Positions 40,284-40,454 of a DNA stretch of 40,454 nt are shown here, piece by piece (the stretch's first letter is position 1; each line of letters opens with the position of its first letter). Source of the DNA: a virus; IMG/VR virus record IMGVR_UViG_3300035045_000028, positions 1 to 40,454 of that record; one strand, written 5' to 3'. The translations under genes were made by a program, and so were the position numbers. The notes under the pieces were generated by a model. That model saw nothing but the letters and a program-made list of their open reading frames with translations. It did no database searches and was not told where the DNA came from.

Positions 40284-40454
40284 CTTTGTTCGTATAGCAA
40301 AAGGTCTAGATGTAAAACCATTGCTTGAATTATTGGATGCCAAGCCTGAGTTATGGACAGAAATAACAGCACGACAAAAGTTTACAGGCTCACCACATAA
40401 AGACACAGAGTCGATATACGTTAGAGGGCCACTAAAAATGAGTGCATATTACGT
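40079..40454. repeat. Right copy of terminal direct repeat
   Basis: This is the partner of 1-376, differing at 40190, 40202, 40253 and 40327. It contains the last 205 bases of the large terminase and the first 194 bases of the hydroxylase gene. Joining the ends removes the duplication and gives one continuous gene map. Confidence 0.95.
40261..40454 (+). CDS. Aspartyl/asparaginyl hydroxylase-like protein, 5' part (partial)
   Basis: This is the start of the gene that is complete at 183-749, cut by the right edge after 64 codons. It differs from the left copy by one residue (Glu instead of Lys at position 23), outside the iron-binding residues. It carries no catalytic part and is not an independent gene. 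Confidence 0.92.
   Translation, partial: MTHTQESNFVRIAKGLDVKPLLELLDAKPELWTEITARQKFTGSPHKDTESIYVRGPLKMSAYY

Overview
The window looks like the essentially complete genome of a marine, AT-rich, short-tailed double-stranded DNA phage, assembled as a terminally redundant contig. Bases 1-376 recur at 40079-40454 with four substitutions, so the unique length is about 40,078 bp and the gene map closes into a circle through the large terminase and a hydroxylase gene. The host cannot be read from the sequence. The AT-rich codon use and the type of accessory genes fit phages of open-ocean picobacteria (cyanobacteria or SAR11-like hosts); this is an inference.

Plus-strand virion arm (38271 to the right end, continuing at 1 to about 26.5 kb). 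It holds a small HTH gene, small and large terminase, an aspartyl/asparaginyl hydroxylase-like enzyme, a GNAT-like protein, a small virion protein, the portal, a run of small basic proteins, a Bbp19-like protein, a scaffold, a capsid protein and Bbp16-like cement protein of the BPP-1 type, two tail-tube/nozzle proteins, three internal (ejection) proteins including one of 2681 aa, and a three-gene receptor-binding unit: a T7-type fibre with a cupredoxin-like domain, an S74-chaperone fibre and a glycine-rich adhesin. The 12-base motif GTGTGACCGTAA occurs four times in this arm, three times in the intergenic gaps, and is a candidate late promoter or activator site. A hairpin terminator follows the capsid genes.

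Lysis/envelope block (26.6-30.0 kb). Two plus-strand membrane proteins converge on a minus-strand cassette of one two-helix membrane protein (holin-like) and three proteins with signal peptides, two of which resemble each other. Several small plus-strand genes follow and end at a strong hairpin at 30071-30110.

Minus-strand early arm (38.2 to 30.1 kb). A tightly overlapped operon runs from a putative Cys-His protease through small proteins, a winged-helix protein, YqaJ exonuclease, RecT annealase, a DUF1376-type replication protein, a DnaC-like helicase loader, a T5orf172/GIY-YIG-like protein, RusA resolvase and an SSB-like protein. Upstream sits a Cro/YdaS-like repressor gene with a probably leaderless promoter, a second short operon, and a second 2OG-Fe(II) oxygenase. 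The two operon promoters carry nearly the same 19-bp palindrome between -35 and -10, followed at the predicted transcription start by a 6-bp stem with 5-nt loop and similar SD-less leaders. A related palindrome overlaps the repressor promoter. This reads as a compact regulatory switch.

No RNA polymerase, DNA polymerase, primase, integrase or obvious endolysin was recognised, so replication and transcription probably rely on host enzymes, recruited through the DnaC-like loader and sigma70-like promoters. The most unusual coding feature is a 135-codon reading frame with its own strong ribosome binding site inside the 2681-aa gene. It coincides with a local change in codon use and appears to be a true overlapping gene.
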